Source: M55B129 sp964506505 | Lineage (GTDB): Bacteria > Bacillota > Dethiobacteria > DTU022 | NCBI GenBank assembly: GCA_964506505.1 | Contig: CAZDKY010000061.1 | Span: 1-12,813, forward strand | Direction: 5' to 3' | DNA length: 12,813 nucleotides | Part shown: positions 6,696-12,813 of the stretch, one piece after another | How the letters are laid out: each line of letters begins with the position of its first letter | How positions within the stretch are numbered: position 1 is the stretch's first letter | Position numbers and translations under genes: made by a program | Notes under the pieces: generated by a model | The model's input: only the letters and a program-made list of their open reading frames with translations | What the model was told of the DNA's origin: nothing | Databases searched by the model: none

Positions 6696-8126
6696 TTAAG
6701 AAGTTAAATTGAAAAATTCGGTCAACAGTTCGTCCCGCAGTTTCGCCGGCAGCATATCCAGGACTGTGTTCAGGGCAGCCATTTGCTCGGGAAGATCGAG
6801 GCCGGTTAGGCCGACAGCCGGAATAATGGCCATGAAGACTTCTTCCACCGGTTTGCCGGCCACTTCGGCGGCAATGCGACTTAACTCTTCTTTATTAACC
6901 TTTGAGCCCTGCCTGAGCAAGTTTTCGACAACCGTGCGCAGATCGGCCAAAAATTTATCGGTGTGTGGAACATTGGCCTGGGTCACGCTCACATGAAGAT
7001 TTGGCGGAGAGCCGCCGTAGGCAAACTGTGGGATCATTTGCCAGCCCCGCAGTCGCATTTCGTCGTCAATTTCAAAAACATTAATTGACTCAGAAGCGAT
7101 TGTAAACATGCACATGTCGGGTTTGCCCAGCACTTCGATACCTTCAATTTCGGTAATACCCTGCAGAATCCTGCGCGTTGCTTCCTGGGAACGGCACACT
7201 ATGTCACAGAATCCCTCTTCACCCAGGTAACGGAACATAGCCCAGGCAGCAGCAATGGGACCGCCGGTCCTGCTGCTCTGCGCTGTCGAATTAACAACCA
7301 CATATTCGGTGGTTGCTGTACAGACAAACCAGGCGTATTTACGAAGGTCCCGATTGTGGTAAAGAATGACTGAAGCGTTTTTCGGGGTGTAGCCGTATTT
7401 GTGCAGGTCTGCGGAGATGCTGGTTACTCCCGGAACCGAGAAATCAAAATCCGGAATATTTTCCCCGATTCGCCTCATAATTGACAGGTAGATGCCACCC
7501 ACACAGCCGTCGACGTGAAACAGAACCCCTTTTTCATTGGCCAGGGCAGCCATTTCGGCAACAGGGTCGATGGCACCATGGGAAAAATTGGGCGCTGACC
7601 CGACGGCAAGGATGGTGTTCGGGCCAAGTGCTTCGGCGAAGGCTGTCAAATCGGCCCTGTAATCATTCAGATCAACCGCAGTTTGTACCACCTGCAGGCC
7701 AAAATAATGGGCGGCCTTGAGGAAAGCGGGGTGGGCGGTTACCGGCAAAACCATTTCCGGTGTCTCTATTTCTGGCCGGTTAACCCGGGCCCAGTCGCGG
7801 GCGGTTTTTACAGCCATCAGGATGCTTTCTGTTCCTCCACTGGTTATATTGCCCACTACCTCATCGTCTGCCCGCAGCAGCTCGGCGACCGAGGAGACTA
7901 CTTCTTTTTCCATTTTGCCAATGCTCGGGTACATATTTACATAAAGAGCATTGTGGGGTAGAAACCGGGTGTAGGCTTCAACAGCTAAACTGTGGGCATC
8001 CTCGCCCGGATCGTACAGCCCGGTCATTACTTTACCGGTTCGCCAGTCAACATCCTTTTCCGTGAAACCAGCCATCATTTTCAGCACTTCTTCTTTTGAA
8101 ACGCCGTGGGGTAGCAAAGCACCCAT
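6696..8126 (-). CDS. PLP-dependent group II decarboxylase, sphingosine-1-phosphate-lyase-like
   Basis: A 476-aa fold-type I PLP enzyme. The cofactor lysine is Lys243 in SADLHKYGYTPKNASVILY. SGGTES (96-101) binds the PLP phosphate, His132 (AHPAF) would stack on the ring, and Asp206 (HVDGCVGG) contacts the pyridine nitrogen. The pattern PGVTSISADxHKYGYxPK and the later TGGPIAAAWAxxxYLGEEG (287-305) resemble sphingosine-1-phosphate lyases (yeast Dpl1, bacterial StSPL) more than glutamate or tyrosine decarboxylases. The second lysine (Lys249), which in the lyases helps hold the substrate phosphate, is kept. Unlike eukaryotic lyases it has no N-terminal membrane anchor. The substrate is unknown: typical Bacillota make no sphingolipids, so another phosphorylated amino-alcohol or an amino acid is possible. 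ATG 8126 has AAAAGGAG upstream. It is divergent from the symporter gene across 288 bp. Confidence 0.85.
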   Translation of the reverse strand: MGALLPHGVSKEEVLKMMAGFTEKDVDWRTGKVMTGLYDPGEDAHSLAVEAYTRFLPHNALYVNMYPSIGKMEKEVVSSVAELLRADDEVVGNITSGGTESILMAVKTARDWARVNRPEIETPEMVLPVTAHPAFLKAAHYFGLQVVQTAVDLNDYRADLTAFAEALGPNTILAVGSAPNFSHGAIDPVAEMAALANEKGVLFHVDGCVGGIYLSIMRRIGENIPDFDFSVPGVTSISADLHKYGYTPKNASVILYHNRDLRKYAWFVCTATTEYVVVNSTAQSSRTGGPIAAAWAMFRYLGEEGFCDIVCRSQEATRRILQGITEIEGIEVLGKPDMCMFTIASESINVFEIDDEMRLRGWQMIPQFAYGGSPPNLHVSVTQANVPHTDKFLADLRTVVENLLRQGSKVNKEELSRIAAEVAGKPVEEVFMAIIPAVGLTGLDLPEQMAALNTVLDMLPAKLRDELLTEFFNLTS

Positions 8127-8340
8127 TAATTCTCCATCTCCTTTTACCGGATTAATCTAACCGTTGAAAAGCAAGCTTTGGTTCCTGGGTGTTTGCCTGC
8201 AGGGCCTGGAGCAAATAATTACGAGTCCAACAGGTGTTTACCCGGATAACCCTCTCTAAATTTTAACATATAATAGTGGCTAAAAGTATTATATTATTTT
8301 TAAATGCATCTATATTTTTATTAATATGAATAAATTTAAA

Positions 8341-8381
8341 TTGACGGGCAAAAGTAGCTTGTGGTAATATCTTGGTAAGAT
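8341..8381 (+). promoter_or_regulatory. putative symporter promoter with overlapping direct repeat
   Basis: TTGACG (8341-8346) and TAATAT (8365-8370) are separated by 18 bases. They lie about 45 bp before the ATG of the symporter gene. GGTAATAT (8363-8370) and GGTAAGAT (8374-8381) form a direct repeat with an 11-bp period over the -10 and start, a possible regulator site. The rest of the 288-bp divergent spacer is AT-rich, and I could not assign a convincing promoter for the opposite gene. Confidence 0.55.
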
Positions 8382-8414
8382 GATGTAAATTTTAACCAAT
8401 GGAGCTGTTGGCCG

Positions 8415-9770
8415 ATGGGAAAAATAAAGACTTTGTCACTGGGTACTTATCTCGGCTACGGAGTTGGTTCAGTTGGCACCGGTATTTTTTCCACAGTACC
8501 CGGTTTGCTTCTACTCAGTTTTATGGTCCGTTATCTGCAGGTTCCGCCTGCCCTGGCCGGGACGGTGATCCTCATCCCGCGTCTCTGGGACGTGATTACC
8601 GATCCTTTTGCCGGGTCCCTTTCGGATCGGACCCGCACCCGCTGGGGAGCACGGCGTCCCTGGATGCTGGCCGGTTCTCTAACCTTGCCGGTTGTTTTTG
8701 CCCTGCTTTTCAGGGTACCCGAACACAGCGGAACGGCCGCTGCCTGGTACCTTCTGTTTATCTATATTTTAGGGACTACTTTTTATACCATATACCAGGT
8801 CCCTTATGTGGCCATGCCGGCCGAGATGTCCGAGGATTACAACGAGCGAACGACCATAATGTCCTATCGTATTGCCTTTCTCACTGTAGGCATCCTGGTC
8901 GGTGGAGCTGCTGCCCCGGAACTGGTCAGCACAGCCGGTGGTGGAAGGGAAGGTTTTGCTTTTATGGGCATAGTGGTCGGGGCGGTGCTTTTCCTGACCA
9001 TGATCGGTTCGGTTTTTGGTACCCGCCGGATACCTCATGTGGAACCTGTTTCCATCACGGCCACTTTTCGCGAGCAGATCCGGGCTGCTGCTGAAAACAA
9101 ACCCTTTTTCATCCTCTTTGGAGCTTATATAATACAGGTGCTGGGCATCGGGGCGATGCTGGCCGGAGTAGATTTTTTCTCCAGCTATATTCTTAACGAC
9201 CCGAAACAGACCAGTATCCTTTTTGTTTTCCTGGTCGGTCCGGCCCTGATTACCATGCCCTTGTGGGTAAAGGTAGGCCATCGCGTGGGCAAATTGAAGG
9301 GCTACATGATTTGTACTATTCTCTTTGCCCTGGGTGGTTTTGCCCTGGCCCTGGCCAATCCGGACCGCATCTGGCTGGTTTACCTGATTGTTTTTATCAT
9401 GGGCGCCGGCTATGCCGGGACTCAGCTTTTCCCCTTTTCCATGTTGCCCGATACGATCAGCGCCGATACCCTGCGGACCGGGATGCGGCGGGCCGGAGCC
9501 TATACCGGGGTATGGACGGCGGCCGATAAAGCGGGATTCGCTGTCGGCCCGGCCATATTTGCCTCCATCCTGGCGGTAACCGGGTTTATCGAAACCGAAG
9601 GAGGACTGATTATCGAACAGCCTGCCCTGGCTCTGACCGGGGTTCGGCTGGGCTTTGCTCTCCTGCCGGCTTTCCTGATGGCGATCAGCCTGCTCCTGCT
9701 GCGCCATTACCGGCTCGATCCGGAAACAATTGCCGCTCTCGGTCTGGATGAAAAAGAACATAGAGGTTAA
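8415..9770 (+). CDS. GPH-family (MelB/MFSD2-like) cation symporter
   Basis: A 451-aa major-facilitator protein, with about 12 hydrophobic segments of a usual inner-membrane carrier. The glycoside-pentoside-hexuronide (GPH) signature is in the first half: RLWDVITDPFAGSLSDRTRT (56-75) then RWGARRPWML (76-85), as in MelB. MelB cation ligands Asp55 and Asp59 correspond to Asp59 and Asp63 here; MelB Asp124 appears to be Gln128 (YTIYQVPYVAM). The same superfamily branch includes animal MFSD2A/B, which move lysophospholipids and sphingosine-1-phosphate, but bacterial members mostly carry sugars. Start ATG 8415 has GGAG 10 bases upstream. It is divergent from the lyase-like PLP gene, hinting that it imports or exports that enzyme's substrate or product; the trehalose genes 3 kb away are an alternative link. 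Substrate not assignable. Confidence 0.85.
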   Translation: MGKIKTLSLGTYLGYGVGSVGTGIFSTVPGLLLLSFMVRYLQVPPALAGTVILIPRLWDVITDPFAGSLSDRTRTRWGARRPWMLAGSLTLPVVFALLFRVPEHSGTAAAWYLLFIYILGTTFYTIYQVPYVAMPAEMSEDYNERTTIMSYRIAFLTVGILVGGAAAPELVSTAGGGREGFAFMGIVVGAVLFLTMIGSVFGTRRIPHVEPVSITATFREQIRAAAENKPFFILFGAYIIQVLGIGAMLAGVDFFSSYILNDPKQTSILFVFLVGPALITMPLWVKVGHRVGKLKGYMICTILFALGGFALALANPDRIWLVYLIVFIMGAGYAGTQLFPFSMLPDTISADTLRTGMRRAGAYTGVWTAADKAGFAVGPAIFASILAVTGFIETEGGLIIEQPALALTGVRLGFALLPAFLMAISLLLLRHYRLDPETIAALGLDEKEHRG

Positions 9771-9791
9771 TTCTGTTATACAATTAACCTC
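9763..9791. terminator. perfect 10-bp inverted repeat over the symporter stop codon
   Basis: GAGGTTAATT (9763-9772) and AATTAACCTC (9782-9791) are perfect inverted copies with a 9-base loop. The stop codon (9768-9770) is inside the left arm. There is no clear U-tract after it, so it may be a weak terminator or an mRNA 3'-end stabilising hairpin. Confidence 0.45.
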
Positions 9792-10076
9792 ACGAGTACA
9801 TTTCTGAAAACTTTAGTTAAACGGCGAAGCCGTATTTGCTCCCTGGGTGTAAACAAACAGTCAGTAAACGGCAGGTTACCGGTGGTTAGCCTGCCGGGCA
9901 GCCGGGTAGTTTCCCACCCGCTATGGGAAAGTTGAAGACATAACCGTAGCCCTGGAAGTGGTGCTGCCTGACGGCACTGTCTTTAGCGGGCGACGGGTGC
10001 CCAAAACCGCCACCGGTAACCTTCCCGACCTCTTTTTACTTGATTCCGTTAACTTGTTTCTGCTGCAGCCGCTTTT
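9792..10076. other. intergenic stretch between convergent genes
   Basis: The gap from the symporter stop to the acylase stop (9771-10076) is 306 bp. It holds the stop-codon hairpin, a small ACGGC-GAA-GCCGT hairpin (9821-9833) and the FAD-oxidase remnant. I see no intact gene, RNA or clear U-tract terminator in the remainder. Confidence 0.6.
9880..10053 (+). pseudogene. remnant of an FAD-linked oxidase (alkylglycerone-phosphate-synthase-like)
   Basis: Reading the + strand in one frame gives RWLACRAAG, a TAG stop at 9907, then FPTRYGKVEDITVA, LEVVLPDGTVFSGRRVPK and TATGNLPDLFLLDS. This matches the central FAD-binding (PCMH-type) block of glycolate-oxidase/AGPS-like proteins, where one expects GGW-AT-SAGQ-STRYGKIED, LEVVLPDGTV and K-ATGPDL--LF-GSEGTLG. 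The TAG sits where Gln is common (CAG to TAG). The GSEGTLG motif that should follow LF is lost, and there is no room for the rest of a 450-plus-residue protein. It is therefore a decayed internal fragment of about 58 codons, left between two convergent genes. Assignment rests on remembered family motifs, not a search. Confidence 0.7.
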
Positions 10077-12491
10077 TCACTGTGAAGTAAGGGTGATTTT
10101 TTCTTCCAATTGCCGTACCTCTTCGATTTTGAAAATCATCTCCTTGTATTCGCCGGCCAGCCACATCTCAGTCTGGTCGTTGTAATGCTCGCTCAGGAAA
10201 TGCCCGGAGTTGCCGCCGGCCAGCACATCCATGCCCCTTTGCTCGCTCATATCGACCATATAGCGCCAGGGGGCGGAGTGGGTTACCCCGTAGGGATCGG
10301 GCATCTGGTAACTCATACTGGCCGGAGTGTTAAAACTCCCGCCAACTGGATAAGGACCACGGTTGTAGAAATTCCTCAGCAAAGCAACAGAGCCCAGATT
10401 GTGTTCGAGAGTGATCGTATGGAGTTCGCCCCAGCGCCACTGAGACGGTTCACTGCCCATGAGATCCTGCAGGTTTTCTACTGTTGACTTGAAAGCAGAG
10501 ACGATGATATCATTGCGTTCTTCTTTTTCGGCAGTGACAACGTTATTAAACCAGCCCGATTCTCCGTTTAAGAGCATGCGGTCGAAAGCGTTGGTGCCGG
10601 CCCGGTTGGAGAGAAAACGCTCGTAAAGATCGGAGCACATTTCATCGGCGAAGGTATGTTCAATCATCTGCAGGTAAAGCATGTTGTAAATAGCCGGGCC
10701 TGCTTCACCGGCTTCTTCTACCGGTGTTTCAAGCCATTGTTCGAATATTGTCAGGGCGTCCCGTTGCAGCTCGTTAAGTTCGGCTTCCTGCAAAGCGGTA
10801 AGCAATACCGGGTTCAGGGTCTCAGCCTGGGTGTTGAAAAAGCTGGTCTGAGCCCGGATGATATCAACAAAATCCAGTTTGTTCCTTCCCTCCAGCTCAC
10901 GCCATATACCCATGGCTCGATAAGGCGGAGCCCATGAATAAGTTATAAAGTAGGGATAGTCATCATCCACTACGCGGTGGTTGGCGGTAACGATTATCCC
11001 TTCCGGTGGATTGTAAAGAGTGGGCAGTTCATCCCAGGGAATGTAGCCGAGCCATTCGTACTGGTCACTGGTGCCGTCTGCCGGTAAAAGTCCGTCACCG
11101 CTACTGCGGATGGGGATCAGCCCATTGGCCCGATAACCGATGTTCCCCTCGCGATCTGCATAAACGAAGTTCTGGGTGGGTGTCATGAAGTTTTCCAGGG
11201 CGTCGGTGAACTGTTCCCAGTTGTGGGCTCTCATCAGGCCGGGGAGGGCTTCAAATTCCCGGGTCCCCTCCAGGGCGGTCCAGCGCAGAGCCAGGGGAAT
11301 TTCAAGATCCACGACGCTACTCACTACCGGCCCGAAACGGGTAATCATTACTTCCACCTGCCGGGGTTCCTCTTCACCTTTAACCGGCAAATATTCGATT
11401 ATTAGATCGGCATCGATCCATTCCTCCATGTATAAATACTGTGTAGGATCATTGGTATTAAACTCAAGAATATAAAGGTCCTGGACGTCAGGCCCGGTAT
11501 TAGTTACGCCCCAGGCGATATGCTCATTGAACCCGACGATAATGCCCGGAATGCCGGGAAACATTACTCCCGTGACATTGAAGTACTCTTCCAGGATCAA
11601 ATGAGAGGCATGCCAGATGGAGGGCAGGCCCATGCCGAGGTGCATATCATTGGCCAGGATGGCGCCCCTTCCAGGGGCCAGCTCTCCGCTTATTACCCAG
11701 TTGTTTGAACCAAGACCGGGGACGTAACTTGTTTCCCCCTTTAAGTCGGTCAACTGCATTAAGGCGATCAGCGGATCGAGGATGTCAGGATCGGGAGCTT
11801 CTCTGCCTTTTGGAAAGATATCTTCATAAATAGCAGGAGCAATAATCGGTCCCTCAGCAGGATAATCAGGAAAGATTTCCTGAGCCAGATCCAGGCCAAC
11901 CTGCTCGATCAAGGCCATATGAAAAAGTTCGCTATCCATGTTGCTTCCCAGGTACCAGGACATGTAAACAGCAATTGACAGGCTGTCTTGTGGTGTCCAC
12001 GGGGCGGGGCTGTAGCCGAGAAGGGCAAATTCCGGCGATAGGTGGTTGTGATTATCCTCAATGTAGGCGTTTACCCCGGCGGAATAGGCTTCCAGCAGAG
12101 CCAATGACTCCTGTTCCAGCAGCTCGTAATTCTTTTCCGCTGCGCGTTTAAAACCGACGGTCAGGGTAAATAAATCAGTTTCAACATAATCTTCCCCGAG
12201 TATTTCCGAAAGCCTGCCGCTTACCCCCCGTCTGCTCATGTCCATCTGCCATAACCGATCCTGGGCCTGGACATAACCCTGGGCGAAAAATAGATCTTCC
12301 ATGGTGGAAGCAATAATATGAGGGACTCCGTACTGGTCGCGGTATATTTCCACCGATTTTTCAATATCTGCTTTTATGTTGCCCCTTGTTTCAGGCAAAC
12401 CTCTCCGGGCCGTTCTGTAGATCAAGCCTGCGGTTACCACCAGTAGAACGAAGACAAAAACTAAAAGAACCCACAACCATCGTTTTCGCAT
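10077..12491 (-). CDS. penicillin-acylase family (S45) Ntn hydrolase, membrane-anchored
   Basis: An 804-aa precursor of the penicillin amidase family, enzymes that cut amide bonds of beta-lactams, acyl-homoserine lactones or other N-acyl compounds outside the cytoplasm. An N-terminal basic patch and hydrophobic helix (about 5-25) serve as signal anchor. The alpha-chain region has DQYGVPHIIA (52-61) and QGYVQAQDRLWQMD (71-84). Self-cleavage is predicted between Gly261 and Ser262 (GLGSNNWVISG), Ser262 becoming the N-terminal nucleophile of the beta chain. The beta chain has LANDMHLGMGLPSIW (279-293), GFNEHIAWGVTNTGPDVQD (320-338) and probably the oxyanion Asn441 (TPTQNFVYADREGNIGY). Length is typical and all key residues seem present. 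ATG 12491 follows GGGAGG by 8 bases. It is monocistronic. The natural substrate cannot be told from sequence; the family is too broad. Confidence 0.9.
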   Translation of the reverse strand: MRKRWLWVLLVFVFVLLVVTAGLIYRTARRGLPETRGNIKADIEKSVEIYRDQYGVPHIIASTMEDLFFAQGYVQAQDRLWQMDMSRRGVSGRLSEILGEDYVETDLFTLTVGFKRAAEKNYELLEQESLALLEAYSAGVNAYIEDNHNHLSPEFALLGYSPAPWTPQDSLSIAVYMSWYLGSNMDSELFHMALIEQVGLDLAQEIFPDYPAEGPIIAPAIYEDIFPKGREAPDPDILDPLIALMQLTDLKGETSYVPGLGSNNWVISGELAPGRGAILANDMHLGMGLPSIWHASHLILEEYFNVTGVMFPGIPGIIVGFNEHIAWGVTNTGPDVQDLYILEFNTNDPTQYLYMEEWIDADLIIEYLPVKGEEEPRQVEVMITRFGPVVSSVVDLEIPLALRWTALEGTREFEALPGLMRAHNWEQFTDALENFMTPTQNFVYADREGNIGYRANGLIPIRSSGDGLLPADGTSDQYEWLGYIPWDELPTLYNPPEGIIVTANHRVVDDDYPYFITYSWAPPYRAMGIWRELEGRNKLDFVDIIRAQTSFFNTQAETLNPVLLTALQEAELNELQRDALTIFEQWLETPVEEAGEAGPAIYNMLYLQMIEHTFADEMCSDLYERFLSNRAGTNAFDRMLLNGESGWFNNVVTAEKEERNDIIVSAFKSTVENLQDLMGSEPSQWRWGELHTITLEHNLGSVALLRNFYNRGPYPVGGSFNTPASMSYQMPDPYGVTHSAPWRYMVDMSEQRGMDVLAGGNSGHFLSEHYNDQTEMWLAGEYKEMIFKIEEVRQLEEKITLTSQ

Positions 12492-12674
12492 CGTCTAATC
12501 CTCCCATCGCTTAATTTATCATTATAGTCATATGATTTCGATAATTATATTCAGATTCCTTTTAAGACAGTTTACAGTGCAGCTTAAGTTGTTAAAGTGG
12601 TGACAGGAAAACCCGGTCGACATGAGATAGGCTGACAACATTGACGTGCAAACACAGGGTAACCGGAAAAGGAC

Positions 12675-12703
12675 TTGCAATCTAAGCGCGAAACGTTTAT
12701 ATT
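12675..12703 (+). promoter_or_regulatory. putative sigma-A promoter of the tRNA-Gly gene
   Basis: TTGCAA (12675-12680) and TATATT (12698-12703) with exactly 17 bases between. The -10 ends 35 bp before the mature tRNA 5' end, as expected for a tRNA operon promoter. The rest of 12492-12674 is AT-rich leader of the acylase gene, without a promoter I can defend. Confidence 0.6.
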
Positions 12704-12738
12704 TAGGTAGAGAAAAAATAAAGCTGGTTTATTTGCAC

Positions 12739-12812
12739 GCGGGTGTAGCTCAATGGTAGAGCCCTAGCCTTCCAAGCTAGATACGTGGGTTCGATTCCCA
12801 TCACCCGCTCCA
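12739..12812 (+). tRNA. tRNA-Gly (anticodon UCC)
   Basis: A full cloverleaf can be drawn. The acceptor GCGGGTG (12739-12745) pairs with CACCCGC (12802-12808), and the D stem is GCTC/GAGC. The anticodon stem CTAGC/GCTAG encloses loop CTTCCAA, with anticodon TCC at 12771-12773. The T arm is GTGGG-TTCGATT-CCCAT with one G-T pair. The discriminator base is T12809 and CCA is encoded (12810-12812). It reads Gly codons GGA/GGG. Further tRNA genes may follow beyond the window edge. Confidence 0.96.
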
Positions 12813-12813
12813 A

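Noticed and set aside
8769..9761. 330-codon open frame on the - strand opposite the symporter
   Set aside because: Low-complexity Gln/Gly/His-rich product without hydrophobic core or motif; the + strand protein is a clear GPH carrier.
9869..9896. CGGCAGG/CCTGCCG inverted repeat as a terminator for the symporter
   Set aside because: 14-base loop and no T-run after it; it overlaps the FAD-oxidase remnant and is probably chance GC-rich coding relic.

Overview
The window looks like a piece of a low-to-mid GC, probably anaerobic, Bacillota (Clostridia-like) chromosome. The signs are strong AAAGGAGG-type ribosome sites, sigma-A style promoters, a tRNA gene with encoded CCA, small glycine-rich DUF5320 proteins and an FmdB zinc ribbon of the kind common in anaerobes, and a PLP enzyme resembling the bacterial sphingosine-1-phosphate lyase described from Symbiobacterium. 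The lineage is an inference; no rRNA or other phylogenetic marker gene is present.

Left part (1-5.4 kb): a disaccharide (most likely trehalose) module. On the + strand a GH65 disaccharide phosphorylase is followed 19 bp later by beta-phosphoglucomutase; together they would turn an alpha-glucobiose plus phosphate into glucose and glucose 6-phosphate. Facing them on the - strand, with only 17 bp between stop codons, is a fused trehalose-6-phosphate synthase/phosphatase that makes trehalose. Synthesis and phosphorolysis thus sit tail to tail.

Middle (5.4-6.7 kb): divergent from the trehalose synthase gene is a small operon of two tandem DUF5320 proteins. It is driven by a good promoter whose -10 region lies in an inverted repeat, and ends at a 16-bp perfect hairpin. 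A tiny FmdB-family zinc-ribbon gene converges on it.

Right part (6.7-12.8 kb): a sphingosine-phosphate-lyase-like PLP enzyme (-) is divergent from a GPH/MelB/MFSD2-type cation symporter (+), which suggests a shared regulatory region and perhaps a shared substrate. Between the symporter and the next gene lies a short decayed remnant of an FAD-linked oxidase similar to alkylglycerone-phosphate synthase (+). A membrane-anchored penicillin-acylase-family Ntn hydrolase (-) follows, and a tRNA-Gly(UCC) gene (+) with its own promoter closes the window.

No mobile element, CRISPR array or known defence system was seen. The most unusual points are the lipid-flavoured cluster (lyase-like enzyme, MFSD2-like symporter, ether-lipid-synthase-like remnant), the DUF5320 pair with its operator-like repeat, and the tail-to-tail trehalose genes.
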